This document shows positions 1-9,577 of a stretch of DNA of 39,709 nt, in pieces. The stretch lies in the NCBI GenBank assembly GCA_031553415.1, contig JAVBLO010000078.1, positions 1-39,709 of the forward strand. Reading direction: 5' to 3'. The translations under genes were made by a program, and so were the position numbers. A model generated the notes under the pieces. That model searched no databases, had not been told where the DNA came from, and saw only the letters and a list, made by a program, of their open reading frames with translations. The stretch comes from JAIRVZ01 sp031553415. Lineage in GTDB: Bacteria > Bacteroidota > Bacteroidia > Bacteroidales > Azobacteroidaceae. Positions within the stretch are counted from its first letter, which is position 1; each line of letters starts with the position of its first letter.

Positions 1-297
1 AACTACGCCGAGCGCTTACGCCAGATAACACTGTATCTCAGAAATCGTGTGTAAGGTTAAAACCCGCGGTTACAAAAATCAAACTGCTACACAGTTATCC
101 TTTCAATCCCGTAAATCCTGTCGAAAAAATAGTTCAAATAGAGCCCGATTTGAATGTTTTTTAAAACCTTCCGAAACAAATTTAAAAGCAAACCAACCAA
201 AGTTCTAATTATTAAAGAGAAACCTTAATCAGCAGACTCCGTTTCATCACTATTTTTGTATAGTGAAAAATTATAATCCTATAAAAATAAAATCATC
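1..297. other. Gene-free leader before the DUF3604 gene
   Basis: No convincing reading frame, tRNA or hairpin is visible here. The only interpretable signal is the promoter-like box at 251-258. The first 200 bases are AT-rich and could be the tail of an upstream gene region outside the window. Confidence 0.5.
251..258 (+). promoter_or_regulatory. Bacteroidetes-type -7 promoter box
   Basis: TATTTTTG fits the Bacteroidetes sigma-ABfr -7 consensus TAnnTTTG exactly. It would start transcription about 7 bases downstream and give a leader of roughly 30 bases before the ATG at 298. I see no clear -33 TTTG. Confidence 0.5.
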
Positions 298-1935
298 ATG
301 AACAGGCGTAATTTTATCAAAAAATCCGGATTTACTTTTGCCGGGATAGCTGCAACCGGAAGTCTTCTGCAAAGTTGTGAGAATCCGGTGACTTCCAATA
401 ATAAAAAGTTTCCGAAACCTTCGGCAAGCGATTTAAAACTATTCTGGGGAGATATTCATAACCATTGTAATCTTACTTATGGACATGGCGATATGCGTGA
501 TGCTTTTGAAGCGGCAAAACAACAATTGGATTTCGTGTCTGTTACTCCACATGCCATGTGGCCGGATATCCCGGGTAAAGGTGATCCCCGGTTGGAATGG
601 GTGATAGAATATCATGAAAGTGCATTCCGCCGTTTGCGAGCCGGAGGATGGGATAAATATGTCAAGATGACTAACGAATATAATCAGGAAGGAAAGTTCC
701 TTACTTTCCTATCTTATGAGTGTCATGATATGAGGTATGGCGACCATGTGGCATTGAATTATGACCTTGATGCTCCTCTGATCGAAATAAGACAGGAAGA
801 TAATCCCAAAAAATTATTCAAGGGAAAGAAAGTTTTTTTTACCCCGCACCACATGGGTTATCAGGAAGGATACAGGGGATATAACTGGAAATATTTCCAG
901 GAAGGAAAATTATGTCCTTTTGTTGAAATGTATTCCCGTCACGGTTTGGCTGAAAGTGATTTGGGAGATTATCCCTATCTCCACGATATGGGACCCCGTG
1001 TTTGGGAAGGAACTGTACAATATGGTTTAAGTCTCGGAAATAAATTCGGCATCATTGGCTCGACAGACCAACATGCAGGTTATCCGGGTAGTTATGGAGA
1101 CGGACGGGTTGGAGTATTAGCCCCGGCTCTTCACCGTGATAAAATCTGGAATGCTATGGAGAACCGGAATGTGTGTTGTGTTACAGGCGATAAAATTGCG
1201 ATAGATTTCCGGATCAATGATGCTTTTATGGGCGATGTTATCAAAGGAAATTTCCGTAAAATTTACCTGAATGTAGAAGCCGGAAATGCCATTGATTATG
1301 TGGATATCGTAAAAAATGGAAAAACAATCGGGCGTATCAGCGGGCCATTAATTCCCGAAGCGCCTAAAGAAGATACTATCAGGGCGAAAGTGAAAATGGA
1401 ATTCGGCTGGAACCGCTTGGATGAACCTGTAAAGTGGCTTGGTCAGATACGGATTAATAATGGTGTTATCAATAATGTTGAAACCTGTTTCCGGGGTTCT
1501 CCTTATACCGCTCCGCAAGAAGGTAAAACAACCAGGGATGTCACTTATGTAAATAAGGTTCTGGGCAAAAACGATTCTTCCGTGGATCTGGAAATGTACA
1601 GCGTTAAAAATCCGAACACATTAACTCCTGCTACACAGGCTGTTATTTTAGATGTAACCATGCCTGAATCCGGAATTATCACATCTGAATTCAATGGCAA
1701 AAAATTCGAATACTCATTGGCTGACTTGTTGGAAGGTACCAAGGCCCATTTTATGATTGGCTGGTTGAGCGAGGCAATTCAATTCCACAGGGCCATACCG
1801 GTAAATGCATTCACCATCGAACATTATATGCTGGATGACGAACCGGAAAAGGAAACGGATTATTATTACATCCGTGTGCGGCAAAGAGATGCTCAATGGG
1901 GTTGGAGTTCTCCGATTTGGGTTGAAAAGCAATAA
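298..1935 (+). CDS. DUF3604-type metallohydrolase, Tat/lipoprotein exported
   Basis: The 545-residue protein begins with a twin-arginine-like stretch (RRNF at residues 3-6), a hydrophobic segment and a lipobox LQSC ending at Cys27. It is therefore probably an exported lipoprotein. The mature part opens with a PHP-like metal site, GDIHNH (His54 and His56), followed by TPHAMW, a TPHHMGY motif and GSTDQHAG. This pattern fits the DUF3604 family, which is related to PHP phosphoesterases. The family substrate is not established; hydrolysis of a phosphate, sulfate or sugar ester in the periplasm or at the surface is only an inference. The C-terminal third is beta-rich. It stands alone in front of the cardiolipin synthase gene, 50 bases upstream in the same direction. 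Confidence 0.75.
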   Translation: MNRRNFIKKSGFTFAGIAATGSLLQSCENPVTSNNKKFPKPSASDLKLFWGDIHNHCNLTYGHGDMRDAFEAAKQQLDFVSVTPHAMWPDIPGKGDPRLEWVIEYHESAFRRLRAGGWDKYVKMTNEYNQEGKFLTFLSYECHDMRYGDHVALNYDLDAPLIEIRQEDNPKKLFKGKKVFFTPHHMGYQEGYRGYNWKYFQEGKLCPFVEMYSRHGLAESDLGDYPYLHDMGPRVWEGTVQYGLSLGNKFGIIGSTDQHAGYPGSYGDGRVGVLAPALHRDKIWNAMENRNVCCVTGDKIAIDFRINDAFMGDVIKGNFRKIYLNVEAGNAIDYVDIVKNGKTIGRISGPLIPEAPKEDTIRAKVKMEFGWNRLDEPVKWLGQIRINNGVINNVETCFRGSPYTAPQEGKTTRDVTYVNKVLGKNDSSVDLEMYSVKNPNTLTPATQAVILDVTMPESGIITSEFNGKKFEYSLADLLEGTKAHFMIGWLSEAIQFHRAIPVNAFTIEHYMLDDEPEKETDYYYIRVRQRDAQWGWSSPIWVEKQ

Positions 1936-1985
1936 ATTTACAATTTATTGCTTATCTTAGCGGCATGTCTATGAAATAATCATTT

Positions 1986-3395
1986 ATGGGTACAGCCGGC
2001 GTTATAATAATCATTCAAGTTGTATACTTTGTAACTGCATTATTTATTGTTTTCATGGTGATTTCGGAAAACCGGAATCCAATAAAAACAATGTCATGGG
2101 TATTATTACTATTGTTTGTTCCTATTGTTGGAATTATCATTTATTATTTTTTCGGACAAGATACACGCCGGCTTCGTATCATTTCGAAGAAACGTTACCG
2201 TATGTTACAAAAAAGGTCATTTGAACCATTGATTATTCATAATAAAGAAAACATACGGACAGAATATGCTCCCTTAGTAAAATTGCTTAATAATAACAAT
2301 GATTCTGCCTTAATGCAGGGGAGTAAAATTGAGTTTTTTTCTTATGGCAAAGAGAAATTTGAAGCCTTGATTCAGGATTTGGAAAAAGCACAGCACCATA
2401 TTCATTTTCAATACTATATTTTTGAAGATGATGAAATCGGGCGGAAAATAAAATCTCTCCTGATGAAAAAGGCCTTTGAAGGAATCGAAGTACGTATATT
2501 GTATGATGATGTGGCCAACTGGAAAACCAAAAACCGCTTTTACGATGAAATGCAGGAGGCGGGAGTCGAAGTAACTGCTTACCTGCAAGTTCATTTTCCC
2601 CTTTTTACAAGTAAGGTAAATTACCGTAACCACCGGAAAATTGTAATCATTGATGGAAAAACCGGATACATTGGCGGGATGAATGTGGCCGACCGGTATC
2701 TGGAAAAAACATGGAAAGATATGCACCTGCGTATAACGGGAAAAGGAGTACTCGCTTTGCAATCGGTATTCTTGATAGATTGGGTATCTTCGGGAAAACC
2801 TTTGCTGGGAAAGAAAATATATTTTCCTGAGACTCCGGTTATGACAGATAATATTCTTCAAATTGTAACCGGTGGACCGATTAATCCCTGGCGAACGCTC
2901 CTGCAGGCAACTCTCCATATTCTTTCGAACGCAAAAAAATATGTCTATATACAAACACCCTATTTTCTGCCGACCGAAGCGCTGTTACAAATATTACAAT
3001 CAACGGCTTTAAGTGGTATTGATGTACGGTTGATGGTGCCCCAGAAATTGGATGTTCATTTTGTGAATACGGCAGCACGCTCTTATTTCGCAGATATAAT
3101 GCGTGCCGGTGTAAAAATATTTCTATACCAACCTGCTTTTCTGCATGCTAAAATGATGGTTGTAGATGATTTTATAACAGTTATCGGTTCTGCTAATATG
3201 GATTTTCGTAGTTTTGAGCACAATTTCGAAGTAAATGCTTATCTATACGACAAGGAGATAACCGGTAAAATGAAAAATTTATTTTTGGAAGACCAGCAAA
3301 ATTGTAAGCAAATAATATTAAAAGAATGGAAAAAACGGCCTCGCATTGAAAAATTCAAGGAGTCGGTGATGAGAATGTTTTCACCGTTACTATAA
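1986..3395 (+). CDS. cls: Cardiolipin synthase (phospholipase D family)
   Basis: The 469-residue membrane enzyme condenses two phosphatidylglycerols, or a similar lipid pair, into cardiolipin. Two N-terminal membrane segments (about residues 5-27 and 36-56) are followed by two PLD domains. Each carries a complete HxK(x)4D motif: His216/Lys218/Asp223, followed by GKTGYIGG, and His387/Lys389/Asp394, followed by GSANMD. This is the usual length and layout of bacterial Cls. The ATG start at 1986 places the first membrane segment right at the N-terminus. The next gene, dgt, follows in the same direction after a gap filled by a perfect inverted repeat. Confidence 0.92.
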   Translation: MGTAGVIIIIQVVYFVTALFIVFMVISENRNPIKTMSWVLLLLFVPIVGIIIYYFFGQDTRRLRIISKKRYRMLQKRSFEPLIIHNKENIRTEYAPLVKLLNNNNDSALMQGSKIEFFSYGKEKFEALIQDLEKAQHHIHFQYYIFEDDEIGRKIKSLLMKKAFEGIEVRILYDDVANWKTKNRFYDEMQEAGVEVTAYLQVHFPLFTSKVNYRNHRKIVIIDGKTGYIGGMNVADRYLEKTWKDMHLRITGKGVLALQSVFLIDWVSSGKPLLGKKIYFPETPVMTDNILQIVTGGPINPWRTLLQATLHILSNAKKYVYIQTPYFLPTEALLQILQSTALSGIDVRLMVPQKLDVHFVNTAARSYFADIMRAGVKIFLYQPAFLHAKMMVVDDFITVIGSANMDFRSFEHNFEVNAYLYDKEITGKMKNLFLEDQQNCKQIILKEWKKRPRIEKFKESVMRMFSPLL

Positions 3396-3398
3396 ACA

Positions 3399-3464
3399 AT
3401 TACGAATTACGAATTAAAAATTACAAGTTACTTAGAACCTATTTTTAATTCGTAATTCGTAATT
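3399..3464. repeat. Perfect 24-bp inverted repeat with 7-bp tandem units in each arm
   Basis: Bases 3399-3422 and 3441-3464 are exact reverse complements with an 18-base loop. Each arm is built from the repeated 7-bp unit ATTACGA. A further imperfect copy of the unit continues at 3465-3479. It fills the cls-dgt gap and could act as a folded intercistronic RNA element. Confidence 0.9.
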
Positions 3465-3483
3465 ATTAATTCGTAATTGAATA

Positions 3484-4812
3484 ATGGATTGGAATAAGCT
3501 ATTGTCAGATAAACGTTTCGGCATGGAACAATACCATGAAGAACGTAAACATGAGCGGACTGACTTTCAACGTGATTATGACCGTTTGATTTTTTCAGCG
3601 CCTTTCAGGAGATTACAAAATAAAACACAGGTTTTTCCGCTTCCGGGAAGTGTTTTTGTGCATAACCGGTTAACACACAGTCTGGAAGTTGCATGTGTGG
3701 CCCGGTCGCTTGGAGATAAGGTCGGTCGTGAACTGTTTGTAAAATATGGTTCAGAAAATCAATCCCTGTTACAAATAGGCGCAATTGTTTCTGCTGCTTG
3801 CCTGGCGCATGATTTAGGTAATCCTCCTTTCGGACATTCCGGGGAAAAGGCTATTTCCAATTATTTCTCACAGGGAAAAGGATCCCTTTTCATCGAAAAA
3901 ATGAAAGGTGAAGGCTCCCGTTTCTCCGATTTTTTAAGCTTTGAAGGCAACGCCAATTCACTCCGGTTATTGACTCATCAATTCAAGGGAAGAAGACAGG
4001 GTGGTTTTGCGATGACATATTCAACTTTGGCGTCAATCGTCAAATATCCTTATGCCTCTACTTTAGCAGGAGAAAAAGGAAAATTCGGGTTTTTCTTTTC
4101 GGAAGAAAAAGGATACCGGAAAATTGCTGATGAATTGGGGATTATCAAACAACAAGATGAGCCACTGCAATTTCGCCGTTATCCGTTGGTTTATTTAGTT
4201 GAAGCAGCCGACGATATCTGTTATCAGATTATGGATATCGAAGATGCTCATAAACTTAAAATCATATCGTCGCAGGAATGTAAAGAATTATTGTTGAATT
4301 TCTTTACAAAAGAAAAACAGGAAAGGACGAAAAAGGTGATGGATATGGTTAACGATGAAAATGAGCAAATCGCCTACCTGCGTTCATCGGTTATTGGAAA
4401 ATTAGTTGATGAATGCTCGGAAGTTTTCTTAGTCAATGAAGAAGATATCCTTCAAGGAAAATTTTCATCTCCATTAATAAATAATATCAGCAATCCGGCT
4501 TTAGATGCTTATAAAACCTGTTCAAACCTGGCATTCAAGAAAATCTACCGTTCACAGGATGTTCTGGATATTGAATTAGCTGGTTACAGGATCATCAACT
4601 TTCTATTGGATTGCCTGCTCGAAGCAGTGGAGACTCCCAAAAATACTTATTCCAAACTTTTAATCGGTCGAATCCCGGAGCAATACGAAACTGATTCTGA
4701 AGATACTTATACCAAAGCGCAATCCATAGTTGATTATATTTCCGGGATGACTGATGTTTATGCTTTGGATTTATATCAGAAAATAACAGGGATGAATTTG
4801 CCGGCGTTGTAA
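3484..4812 (+). CDS. dgt: dGTPase-like HD-domain dNTP triphosphohydrolase
   Basis: The 442-residue cytoplasmic enzyme should hydrolyse dGTP or other dNTPs to the nucleoside and triphosphate, adjusting nucleotide pools. The HD metal site is visible as LTHSLEV (His65), then AHDLGNPPFGH (His109-Asp110, His118), then a later aspartate in EAADDICY. The N-terminal RTDFQRDYDRLIFSAPFRRL segment is typical of the dGTPase family. The length fits full-length family members. It ends 6 bases from the stop of the convergent GH13 gene. Confidence 0.88.
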   Translation: MDWNKLLSDKRFGMEQYHEERKHERTDFQRDYDRLIFSAPFRRLQNKTQVFPLPGSVFVHNRLTHSLEVACVARSLGDKVGRELFVKYGSENQSLLQIGAIVSAACLAHDLGNPPFGHSGEKAISNYFSQGKGSLFIEKMKGEGSRFSDFLSFEGNANSLRLLTHQFKGRRQGGFAMTYSTLASIVKYPYASTLAGEKGKFGFFFSEEKGYRKIADELGIIKQQDEPLQFRRYPLVYLVEAADDICYQIMDIEDAHKLKIISSQECKELLLNFFTKEKQERTKKVMDMVNDENEQIAYLRSSVIGKLVDECSEVFLVNEEDILQGKFSSPLINNISNPALDAYKTCSNLAFKKIYRSQDVLDIELAGYRIINFLLDCLLEAVETPKNTYSKLLIGRIPEQYETDSEDTYTKAQSIVDYISGMTDVYALDLYQKITGMNLPAL

Positions 4813-4818
4813 AATTTT

Positions 4819-6519
4819 TTACTTCTTCACTGAAAACTTGTAAATCCGGCCTCCATTAGCTTTTATATTTGTCTGGAATAAATTTCCGGAACGGAGTTTT
4901 GATCCGGCTTTTTCTTTCGTTAATAAGTCTGTTCCTATACCAATTTTTTCCGGTGAAACCTGTAAAAATCCGAAAACAACGTCGGGAATATTAATGCTTG
5001 TTTCAACATCTTTATCCTCAAAATTAACAACAACCAACAGTATTTCATTATCAGCTTTGCGCAAATAAACATACTGTTTGTCAGAATTAAATCCCGGATT
5101 TTCATAATTAACATACATCAAATCATAAAAAAATCCTTCTCTGATTGCCTTTTCGGAATTACAGAGATTTAATAATTTTGCATAAAAATCCCGCAGACTC
5201 TTTTGCTCTTTTGTTAAACCTTTACCATCATATTTCCCTTTATTCCTCCAATTCCGGATACTTGCAACACTCCAATAATCAAAGATAGTCGTGCGGCCGT
5301 CGAGTCCGCTGAAACCTTCTCTGTCCATGCCCGGTTCGCCAAGTTCTTGTCCGGAATAAACCATTACCGGATTGGTATTCATAGTGGCGGAAACAATCAT
5401 GGCAGGAATCGCCCTCCATGGATTTTTTGCGAAGAAATCGGAAGAAATGCGTTGTTCGTCGTGGTTTTCCAGAAAATTTAACATCTGATATTGAACGCCT
5501 TCGATTGATTGCCAACAATTAGTAATTGCACTCGTTGGTTTCTCTCCCCGGATAACTTCCCGAAGCGTATCATATAATCCTACTTTATCATAGAGGTAAT
5601 CAAATTTACCATTCCATAAATAGTTGCGGTATTCAAACGGATTATAAACTTCAGCAATAAAAATGATTTCCGGATATTTTGCCTTAACCTTAGGAATAAC
5701 CCAGCCCCAAAATTCTACAGGCACCATTTCAGCCATATCACACCTGAATCCATCGACATTTTTGGAACACCAGAACAACAAGATATCCAACATTTTATTC
5801 CATGTGTCAGGAACCGGATTAAAATGTTTTTGTCCCCCGCTAAGATAGTCAATGCCATAATTTAACTTGATAGTTTCATACCAGTCATTGATGCCGGGAT
5901 GTGCGTCGAACTTATCATTTCCGGTCGCTTTTGCCGGAAATTCCTTATATTTCGGGCCCTGTAAATGTAAATCGAAATCAGGAGAAAATGTCTGCCCGGG
6001 AATATAATAGAAATTATTGTTTATATCAAAAGAAGTATGATTATTGTCGTTTTCACCGATATTTTTTACTCCTTTGGGTTTAACATCCGATTTATATTGA
6101 CGTGCAACATGATTTGGTACAAAATCAATAATCGTTTTTAAATTAGCAGTATGGGTACGGTCAACTAATGCCTCAAACTCTTTCATCCGCAGTTTTACAT
6201 CATCTGCCAAATCAGGATCCACATCGTAATAATCCTTTATTGCATAAGGAGAACCGGCATTTCCTTTAACAACCGCAGGATGATCTTTGGCAATGCCGTA
6301 TGCAGAATAATCGGTTTTAGTGGCATGCTCAATCACACCAGTATACCAAACATGTGTAAATCCCGTTTTCCGGATTTCATTTAATGCAATGTCTGAAAAT
6401 GCGGAAAATTTTCCGCATCCATTTTTTTCGATAGAACCATTGATTTCGTTTGTAGAATTGTCATTCCCAAAAAGCCTTGGAAGCACTTGATACAGTGCAA
6501 TTTTTTTTGTATTGTTCAT
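4819..6519 (-). CDS. GH13 alpha-amylase family protein, cytoplasmic
   Basis: The 566-residue protein is a glycoside hydrolase of the alpha-amylase clan acting on alpha-glucans such as maltodextrin or glycogen. The four conserved regions are complete: DFVPNH (from Asp132), GFRCD with the nucleophile Asp261, FIAE with acid/base Glu290, and ENHD with Asp354. No signal peptide is visible, so it should work in the cytoplasm, unlike the exported SusG-type amylases. The C-terminal 100 residues look like the usual beta-sandwich C-domain. The exact specificity (amylase, glucosidase or transferase) cannot be read from motifs alone. It stands alone and is divergent from the HAD phosphatase gene. Confidence 0.85.
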   Translation of the reverse strand: MNNTKKIALYQVLPRLFGNDNSTNEINGSIEKNGCGKFSAFSDIALNEIRKTGFTHVWYTGVIEHATKTDYSAYGIAKDHPAVVKGNAGSPYAIKDYYDVDPDLADDVKLRMKEFEALVDRTHTANLKTIIDFVPNHVARQYKSDVKPKGVKNIGENDNNHTSFDINNNFYYIPGQTFSPDFDLHLQGPKYKEFPAKATGNDKFDAHPGINDWYETIKLNYGIDYLSGGQKHFNPVPDTWNKMLDILLFWCSKNVDGFRCDMAEMVPVEFWGWVIPKVKAKYPEIIFIAEVYNPFEYRNYLWNGKFDYLYDKVGLYDTLREVIRGEKPTSAITNCWQSIEGVQYQMLNFLENHDEQRISSDFFAKNPWRAIPAMIVSATMNTNPVMVYSGQELGEPGMDREGFSGLDGRTTIFDYWSVASIRNWRNKGKYDGKGLTKEQKSLRDFYAKLLNLCNSEKAIREGFFYDLMYVNYENPGFNSDKQYVYLRKADNEILLVVVNFEDKDVETSINIPDVVFGFLQVSPEKIGIGTDLLTKEKAGSKLRSGNLFQTNIKANGGRIYKFSVKK

Positions 6520-6574
6520 TGATAAAGTATATTTGGAATTATAACGTTTTTGGATTCATAAAGTTTAAATTTAG

Positions 6575-6671
6575 ACCCCTAAATCCCCTAAAGGGGACTT
6601 TTAGTGTCTGCAAAGACCAAATAGAACTACGGTTTATCACGCACCAAGTCCCCTTTAGGGGATTTAGGGGT
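6575..6671. repeat. Perfect 26-bp inverted repeat with nested palindromes
   Basis: Bases 6575-6600 and 6646-6671 are exact reverse complements around a 45-base loop. Each arm contains its own palindrome CCCCTAAAGGGG, so each can fold alone or pair with the other. It lies in the shared promoter region of two divergent genes and is far more GC-rich than its surroundings. REP- or MITE-like repeats of this kind are plausible, but no transposase is present. Confidence 0.85.
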
Positions 6672-6696
6672 ATTTTTATAATTTGCAAAAATACTA

Positions 6697-6704
6697 TAAA
6701 TTTG
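6697..6704 (+). promoter_or_regulatory. -7 box for the HAD phosphatase gene
   Basis: TAAATTTG matches TAnnTTTG and lies 30 bases before the ATG at 6734, just downstream of the 26-bp inverted repeat. Confidence 0.5.
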
Positions 6705-6733
6705 TGGTTTGGTAAATTGAAAAACAAAATAGA

Positions 6734-7399
6734 ATGGAAAACTATCAGGCAATTATTTTTGATTTAGACGGGACTTTAATTAATTCACTTGAAGACATTG
6801 CAGATGCAATGAATTATGCCTTGGCTACGTTTGGCTTTCCAACTCATAATCATGATGCTTACAGATATTTTGTCGGCAATGGTTTGATGAATATGGTCAG
6901 GGCAAGCGTCCCGGAATCTGTTCTTGAAAATTCGCAAATGGTGCAACTGTGTTTTGAAACGATGATGGATAAATATCAACAGTGTTTGGTTCGCAAAACC
7001 TGCTTGTATCCAGGCATGAAAGAGCTGTTGGATGTCCTGGCTTCAAAAGGATTGAAACTTGCTGTGCTTTCTAATAAAGCCGATGAATTAACACAGCGAA
7101 TCTGCAGTGCTTTGTTGAAAAACTGGGAATTTGATGTTATCATGGGTGCAACAGATGAGTTTCCTCGTAAACCGAATCCTGATTCCGCCCTTTTTATCTC
7201 AAAAAAATTAAATGTTCCTTCCGAAAATATTCTTTATGTAGGAGATACCGGTGTAGATATGAAAACAGCCAATGCAGCCGGTATGTTTCCGGTAGGTGTT
7301 ACCTGGGGTTTCCGTACGAGGGAAGAATTATTGGAAGCGGGAGCTAAATTAATTATTGACAAACCGTTAGATATTCTCGGAGAATCCGGTTTATTGTGA
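6734..7399 (+). CDS. gph: HAD-superfamily phosphatase, phosphoglycolate phosphatase-like
   Basis: The 221-residue HAD hydrolase has motif I FDLDGTL (nucleophile Asp10, acid Asp12), motif II LSNK, the conserved lysine in PRKPNPD, and motif IV YVGDTGVDMKTA. The helical cap between residues 15 and 80 and the size fit the Gph/phosphoglycolate phosphatase group, which removes 2-phosphoglycolate made during DNA repair or oxygenase side reactions. HAD specificity cannot be fixed from sequence, so the symbol is tentative. It is followed by an acyl-CoA synthetase gene that has its own promoter. Confidence 0.8.
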   Translation: MENYQAIIFDLDGTLINSLEDIADAMNYALATFGFPTHNHDAYRYFVGNGLMNMVRASVPESVLENSQMVQLCFETMMDKYQQCLVRKTCLYPGMKELLDVLASKGLKLAVLSNKADELTQRICSALLKNWEFDVIMGATDEFPRKPNPDSALFISKKLNVPSENILYVGDTGVDMKTANAAGMFPVGVTWGFRTREELLEAGAKLIIDKPLDILGESGLL

Positions 7400-7467
7400 G
7401 ATAAAATAATTGCAAAATGATAGTTGTACAACACTTGAAAAATATTAGGAGAATTTAAAATATTCTG

Positions 7468-7475
7468 TACATTTG
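7468..7475 (+). promoter_or_regulatory. -7 box that decides the acyl-CoA synthetase start
   Basis: TACATTTG is an exact TAnnTTTG match. Its last base is the first base of a possible GTG start at 7475. Transcription should begin near 7482, which excludes that start and supports the ATG at 7514. Confidence 0.6.
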
Positions 7476-7513
7476 TGACCAAAATTATTCAACTATCTAA
7501 TGCCCGAAAATGT

Positions 7514-9577
7514 ATGATTAATCAAGAACTAATCAACCCCAAAAGTATTGTTGTAGTAGGAGGTTCCAACAATACATCCAAGCCTGGAGGTAACTGTATA
7601 AGAAACCTGCTCAACGGAAAATATGCCGGAAAACTTTATGTTGTCAATCCTAAAGAAGATGAAGTTCAAGGGCTGAAATCTTATCACAATGTTTCTGAAA
7701 TCCCTGACACCGATTTGGCGATTATTGCCATTCCTGCATCACTTTGTCTGGAAACAATTACCATCTTGGCAGAACAGAAAAATGTAAAGGCATTTATTAT
7801 GTACACTGCCGGATTTGGAGAGGAAACAGAAGCCGGAGCTCAACTTGAAAAACAAATAGTCGAAGTGATAAACAAAGCTGGGGCAAGTCTAATAGGCCCT
7901 AATTGTATCGGGATACTAAACAGATATCATCACAGTTTATTTACACTTCCTATTCCGGAATTAGATCCGTTTGGAGCCGACATTATTTCCAGTTCCGGAG
8001 GAACAGCCCTTTTCATCATGGAATCTGCCATGCGCATGGGGTTGCGTTTCAATTCAGTATGGTCTATCGGGAATGGCGCTCAAATCACCATCGAAGATGT
8101 TCTGGAATATATGGATCAGAATTTCGATATAACCAGACATTCCCGCATCAAGATACTTTATATAGAAGACATTAAAAACCCTGATAAATTATTGCATCAC
8201 ACTTCTTCTTTGATTCAGAAAGGATGCCGGATTGCTGCGATTAAATCGGGGAGTTCCGAATCCGGAAGCCGTGCCGCTTCTTCTCATACCGGAGCTATGG
8301 CTAATCCTGATTTGGCAGTTGAGGCATTGTTCAGGAAGGCTGGTATTGTACGTTGTTATAGCCGCGAAGAATTGGCTACTGTGTCAGCCGTCTTTACATT
8401 GAAAGAGTTGAAAGGGAATAATATTGCAATTGTTACCCATGCAGGAGGTCCTGCGGTTATTTTGACGGATGCTTTGTCAAAAGGCGGAATGAATATCCCC
8501 AAATTATCGGGAACTCCGGAAGCTGAAAAATTAAAGAAACTTTTGCTTCCCGGTAGTGCGATTAGCAATCCTATTGATATATTAGGAACAGGTGAGCCCA
8601 AACATTTGGCTATTGCTATAGATTATTGCGAAGAAGAGTTTAAAAATATCGATGGAATCGCTGTTATTTTCGGAAGTCCCGGTTTAACGAGAGTTTTTGA
8701 AGCATATGAAGTATTAGATGAAAAAATGAGGACTTGCCGGAAACCGATTTTCCCTATTCTTCCTTCTGTTACCACTGCTTTTGATGAAACAGATTTCTTT
8801 GTTAAAAAAGGACATGTAAATTTCAGTGATGAAGCCGGATTGGCAAATGCATTAACTAAAATTATAAAAACACCGCATCCATCGGGAAATTCAATCGATC
8901 TTTGGGGGGTTGAAATACTTGAGATGCGGAAAATTATTGATGCAATTGAAACTCCGGGATATATTGAACCCGCAAAAGTGCAGGCGCTATTGCGCGCAGC
9001 CGGGATAAAAGTTGCAGAAGAAAAAGTTTCGGGCGATTGGAAGGAAATTGCCGAGTTTGCTAAGAAAGTGGATTATCCGGTGGTGGCCAAATGTGTCGGC
9101 CCTGTACATAAGTCTGATATCGGTGGTGTGGTATTGAATATCCGCTCGGAAAAACATCTCAAAATTGAATTCGAACGTTTAATGAATTTACCTGAAGTTA
9201 CTGCCGTAATGGTGCAACCCATGTTGTCGGGGACCGAACTTTTTATCGGGGCCAAGTATGAACAACGTTTCGGCCATATTGTGCTTTGTGGTTTAGGTGG
9301 TATTTTCGTTGAAGTCCTGAAAGATGTTGCTTCCGGTTTGGCGCCTTTAAGCAAAAATGAAGCATTATCTATGATTCGTTCTTTGCGTGGCTATAAAATT
9401 ATTCAGGGAACCCGTGGAATGGCAGGTATAGACGAAGAACAATATGCCGAAATTATTGCCCGTTTATCGACATTGCTTCGGTTTGCTCCTGAAATAAAGG
9501 AAATGGATATCAATCCTTTGTTAGCGACAAAGAAAGGAATTGTTGCTGTTGATGCAAGGATCAGGATTGAAAAATGA
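7514..9577 (+). CDS. ADP-forming acyl-CoA synthetase (acetate-CoA ligase type), fused alpha and beta subunits
   Basis: This cytoplasmic enzyme interconverts acyl-CoA, ADP and phosphate with the acid, CoA and ATP, so it can make ATP from acetyl-CoA during fermentation. I start it at the ATG at 7514, giving 687 residues, because a promoter box overlaps the earlier in-frame GTG. The N-terminal half is the CoA-binding and ligase part (PKSIVVVGGSNN, IIGPNCIGI-like ASLIGPNCIGI, and SSHTGAMANPD containing the expected phospho-histidine). The C-terminal half is an ATP-grasp domain (VVAKCVGPVHKSDIGGV, ending EMDINPLL). The alpha-beta fusion is one of the known arrangements. Its 3' end overlaps the convergent diacylglycerol kinase gene by 17 bases. 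Confidence 0.9.
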   Translation: MINQELINPKSIVVVGGSNNTSKPGGNCIRNLLNGKYAGKLYVVNPKEDEVQGLKSYHNVSEIPDTDLAIIAIPASLCLETITILAEQKNVKAFIMYTAGFGEETEAGAQLEKQIVEVINKAGASLIGPNCIGILNRYHHSLFTLPIPELDPFGADIISSSGGTALFIMESAMRMGLRFNSVWSIGNGAQITIEDVLEYMDQNFDITRHSRIKILYIEDIKNPDKLLHHTSSLIQKGCRIAAIKSGSSESGSRAASSHTGAMANPDLAVEALFRKAGIVRCYSREELATVSAVFTLKELKGNNIAIVTHAGGPAVILTDALSKGGMNIPKLSGTPEAEKLKKLLLPGSAISNPIDILGTGEPKHLAIAIDYCEEEFKNIDGIAVIFGSPGLTRVFEAYEVLDEKMRTCRKPIFPILPSVTTAFDETDFFVKKGHVNFSDEAGLANALTKIIKTPHPSGNSIDLWGVEILEMRKIIDAIETPGYIEPAKVQALLRAAGIKVAEEKVSGDWKEIAEFAKKVDYPVVAKCVGPVHKSDIGGVVLNIRSEKHLKIEFERLMNLPEVTAVMVQPMLSGTELFIGAKYEQRFGHIVLCGLGGIFVEVLKDVASGLAPLSKNEALSMIRSLRGYKIIQGTRGMAGIDEEQYAEIIARLSTLLRFAPEIKEMDINPLLATKKGIVAVDARIRIEK

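Noticed and set aside
2310..2954. Long leftward frame opposite the cardiolipin synthase gene
   Set aside because: It is the mirror of a well-conserved gene, lacks any recognisable domain, and has no promoter or neighbours in its direction.
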